From HGM12669 sp048527645 (GTDB lineage Bacteria; Bacillota; Clostridia; Oscillospirales; CAG-272): a DNA stretch of 6,122 bases. Below the pieces are notes generated by a model. That model searched no databases. It saw only the letters and a list, made by a program, of their open reading frames with translations, and was not told the DNA's origin. The position numbers and the translations under genes are program-made. The stretch lies in contig DBGFNI010000118.1 of NCBI GenBank assembly GCA_048527645.1, positions 1-6,122 of the forward strand, written 5' to 3'. Positions 5,473 to 6,122 of this stretch are shown piece by piece; position 1 is the first letter of the stretch, and the number at the start of each line of letters is the position of its first letter.

Positions 5473-6122
5473 TTAAAACCGCTGCAGCAGCTCTCTTGCC
5501 ACTTCCAGATATGCCTGTGCGCCTTTGGAATTCTTGTCGTAGTAGTAAACCGGCATGCCGAAGCTGGGCGCTTCGGAGAGGCGGACGTTCCGCGCAATCG
5601 GCGTTTTGAAGAGCTTGGAGCTGTAGTATTTCTTGATCTCCTCCAGCACCTGCACGGAAAGATTGAGCCTGCCGTTGTACATGGTGATCAGGATGCCGAC
5701 GAGCACGAGATCGGGATTGTAGGTCTCCTTGATTTTTTTCACGCTGACCATCAGCTGGGAAAGACCCTCCAGCGAGTAATATTCGCACTGCATCGGAATG
5801 ATAAAGCCGTCTGCCGCACTCAACGCGTTGATGGTGAGAATGCCCAAAGACGGCGGGCAGTCGATGAAGATGTAATCGTATGCATCGCGCACCTCCTCCA
5901 ACGCGTCCTTCAGCCGCTCGGCACGCCGCTCGGCGCTGACCAGCTCAAATTCTGCGCCGGCAAGGGAAATGTGTGCCGGAACAACAGAGAGGTTGGTATA
6001 CGCCGTCTGCACCACGGCTTTGGAAAGCGGAATATCCCCGATCAACACCTCATAGGTTGTTGCGACGCCCTTTTTGTTGATGCCGAATCCGCTCGTGGTG
6101 TTTCCCTGCGGATCCATATCAA
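5473..6122 (-). CDS. parA: ParA/Soj chromosome partitioning ATPase (5' end cut)
   Basis: The frame enters from the window edge and ends with TAA at 5473; about 215 residues are visible, and roughly 35-40 N-terminal residues with the deviant Walker A P-loop lie outside. The visible part starts at the A' motif (DMDPQGN). It contains the Walker B region YDYIFIDCPPSLG and the C-terminal block NVRLSEAPSFGMPVYYYD followed by KGAQAYLEVARELL, all typical of Soj-type ParA. The family forms ATP-dependent DNA-bound dimers on the nucleoid, and ParB stimulates ATP hydrolysis; in sporulating Firmicutes, Soj also affects DnaA and replication initiation. The ATG in DMDPQGN is internal, not the true start. 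Its close match to chromosomal Soj and its pairing with parB argue against a plasmid copy. Confidence 0.96.
   Translation of the reverse strand, partial: DMDPQGNTTSGFGINKKGVATTYEVLIGDIPLSKAVVQTAYTNLSVVPAHISLAGAEFELVSAERRAERLKDALEEVRDAYDYIFIDCPPSLGILTINALSAADGFIIPMQCEYYSLEGLSQLMVSVKKIKETYNPDLVLVGILITMYNGRLNLSVQVLEEIKKYYSSKLFKTPIARNVRLSEAPSFGMPVYYYDKNSKGAQAYLEVARELLQRF

Noticed and set aside
4506..6122. A plasmid or phage type partition system
   Set aside because: ParA and ParB match chromosomal Soj/Spo0J in length and motifs, and there are no replication, mobilisation or toxin-antitoxin genes in the window.

Overview
The window carries five genes, all on the minus strand. Read in the direction of transcription (high to low coordinates) they are: parA/soj (5' end outside the window), parB/spo0J, a small two-helix membrane protein of unknown family, a membrane-anchored MORN-repeat protein, and a very large secreted multidomain protein whose 3' end lies outside the window. 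I saw no RNA gene, insertion sequence, CRISPR array or consensus parS site. The plus strand appears to hold no genes.

The organism is most likely a Gram-positive member of the Clostridia, perhaps related to Oscillospiraceae/Ruminococcaceae. This is inferred from Soj/Spo0J-type ParA and ParB, AGGAG-like ribosome binding sites, sigma-A-like promoter boxes, a Gram-positive style secreted protein with Big_2 and Listeria-Bacteroides repeats, and moderate GC content. In such genomes soj-spo0J usually sits near the chromosomal origin, so this is probably an origin-proximal chromosomal segment rather than a plasmid.

Layout: 5473-6122 is parA, with Walker A' and Walker B regions visible and the P-loop off the edge. 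A structured 88-nt gap separates it from parB (4506-5384), which is full length with its CTP/DNA-binding motifs and HTH. Only 21 nt after parB starts a 176-residue protein with one membrane helix near each end (3954-4484). A 102-nt gap follows, holding a perfect 10-bp inverted repeat and a strong but distant Shine-Dalgarno sequence. The MORN protein comes next (2913-3851), with a cytoplasmic basic tail, one membrane helix and eight 22-24 residue MORN repeats that should face outside. These four genes could form one operon. The 218-nt gap at 2695-2912 holds a weak possible terminator, two promoter candidates and a leader. It precedes the big secreted protein (at least 898 residues): signal peptide, ricin-type beta-trefoil-like region, an unclassified beta-rich core, a Big_2 domain, two Listeria-Bacteroides (InlB B-type) repeats, and a C-terminal region cut by the window edge.

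How they work together: ParA and ParB are the chromosome segregation pair. The two membrane proteins downstream have no assigned role, and sharing an operon with parAB is the main clue to their biology. The secreted protein probably has its own promoter and looks like a carbohydrate-interacting surface or extracellular protein, functionally separate from the par genes.
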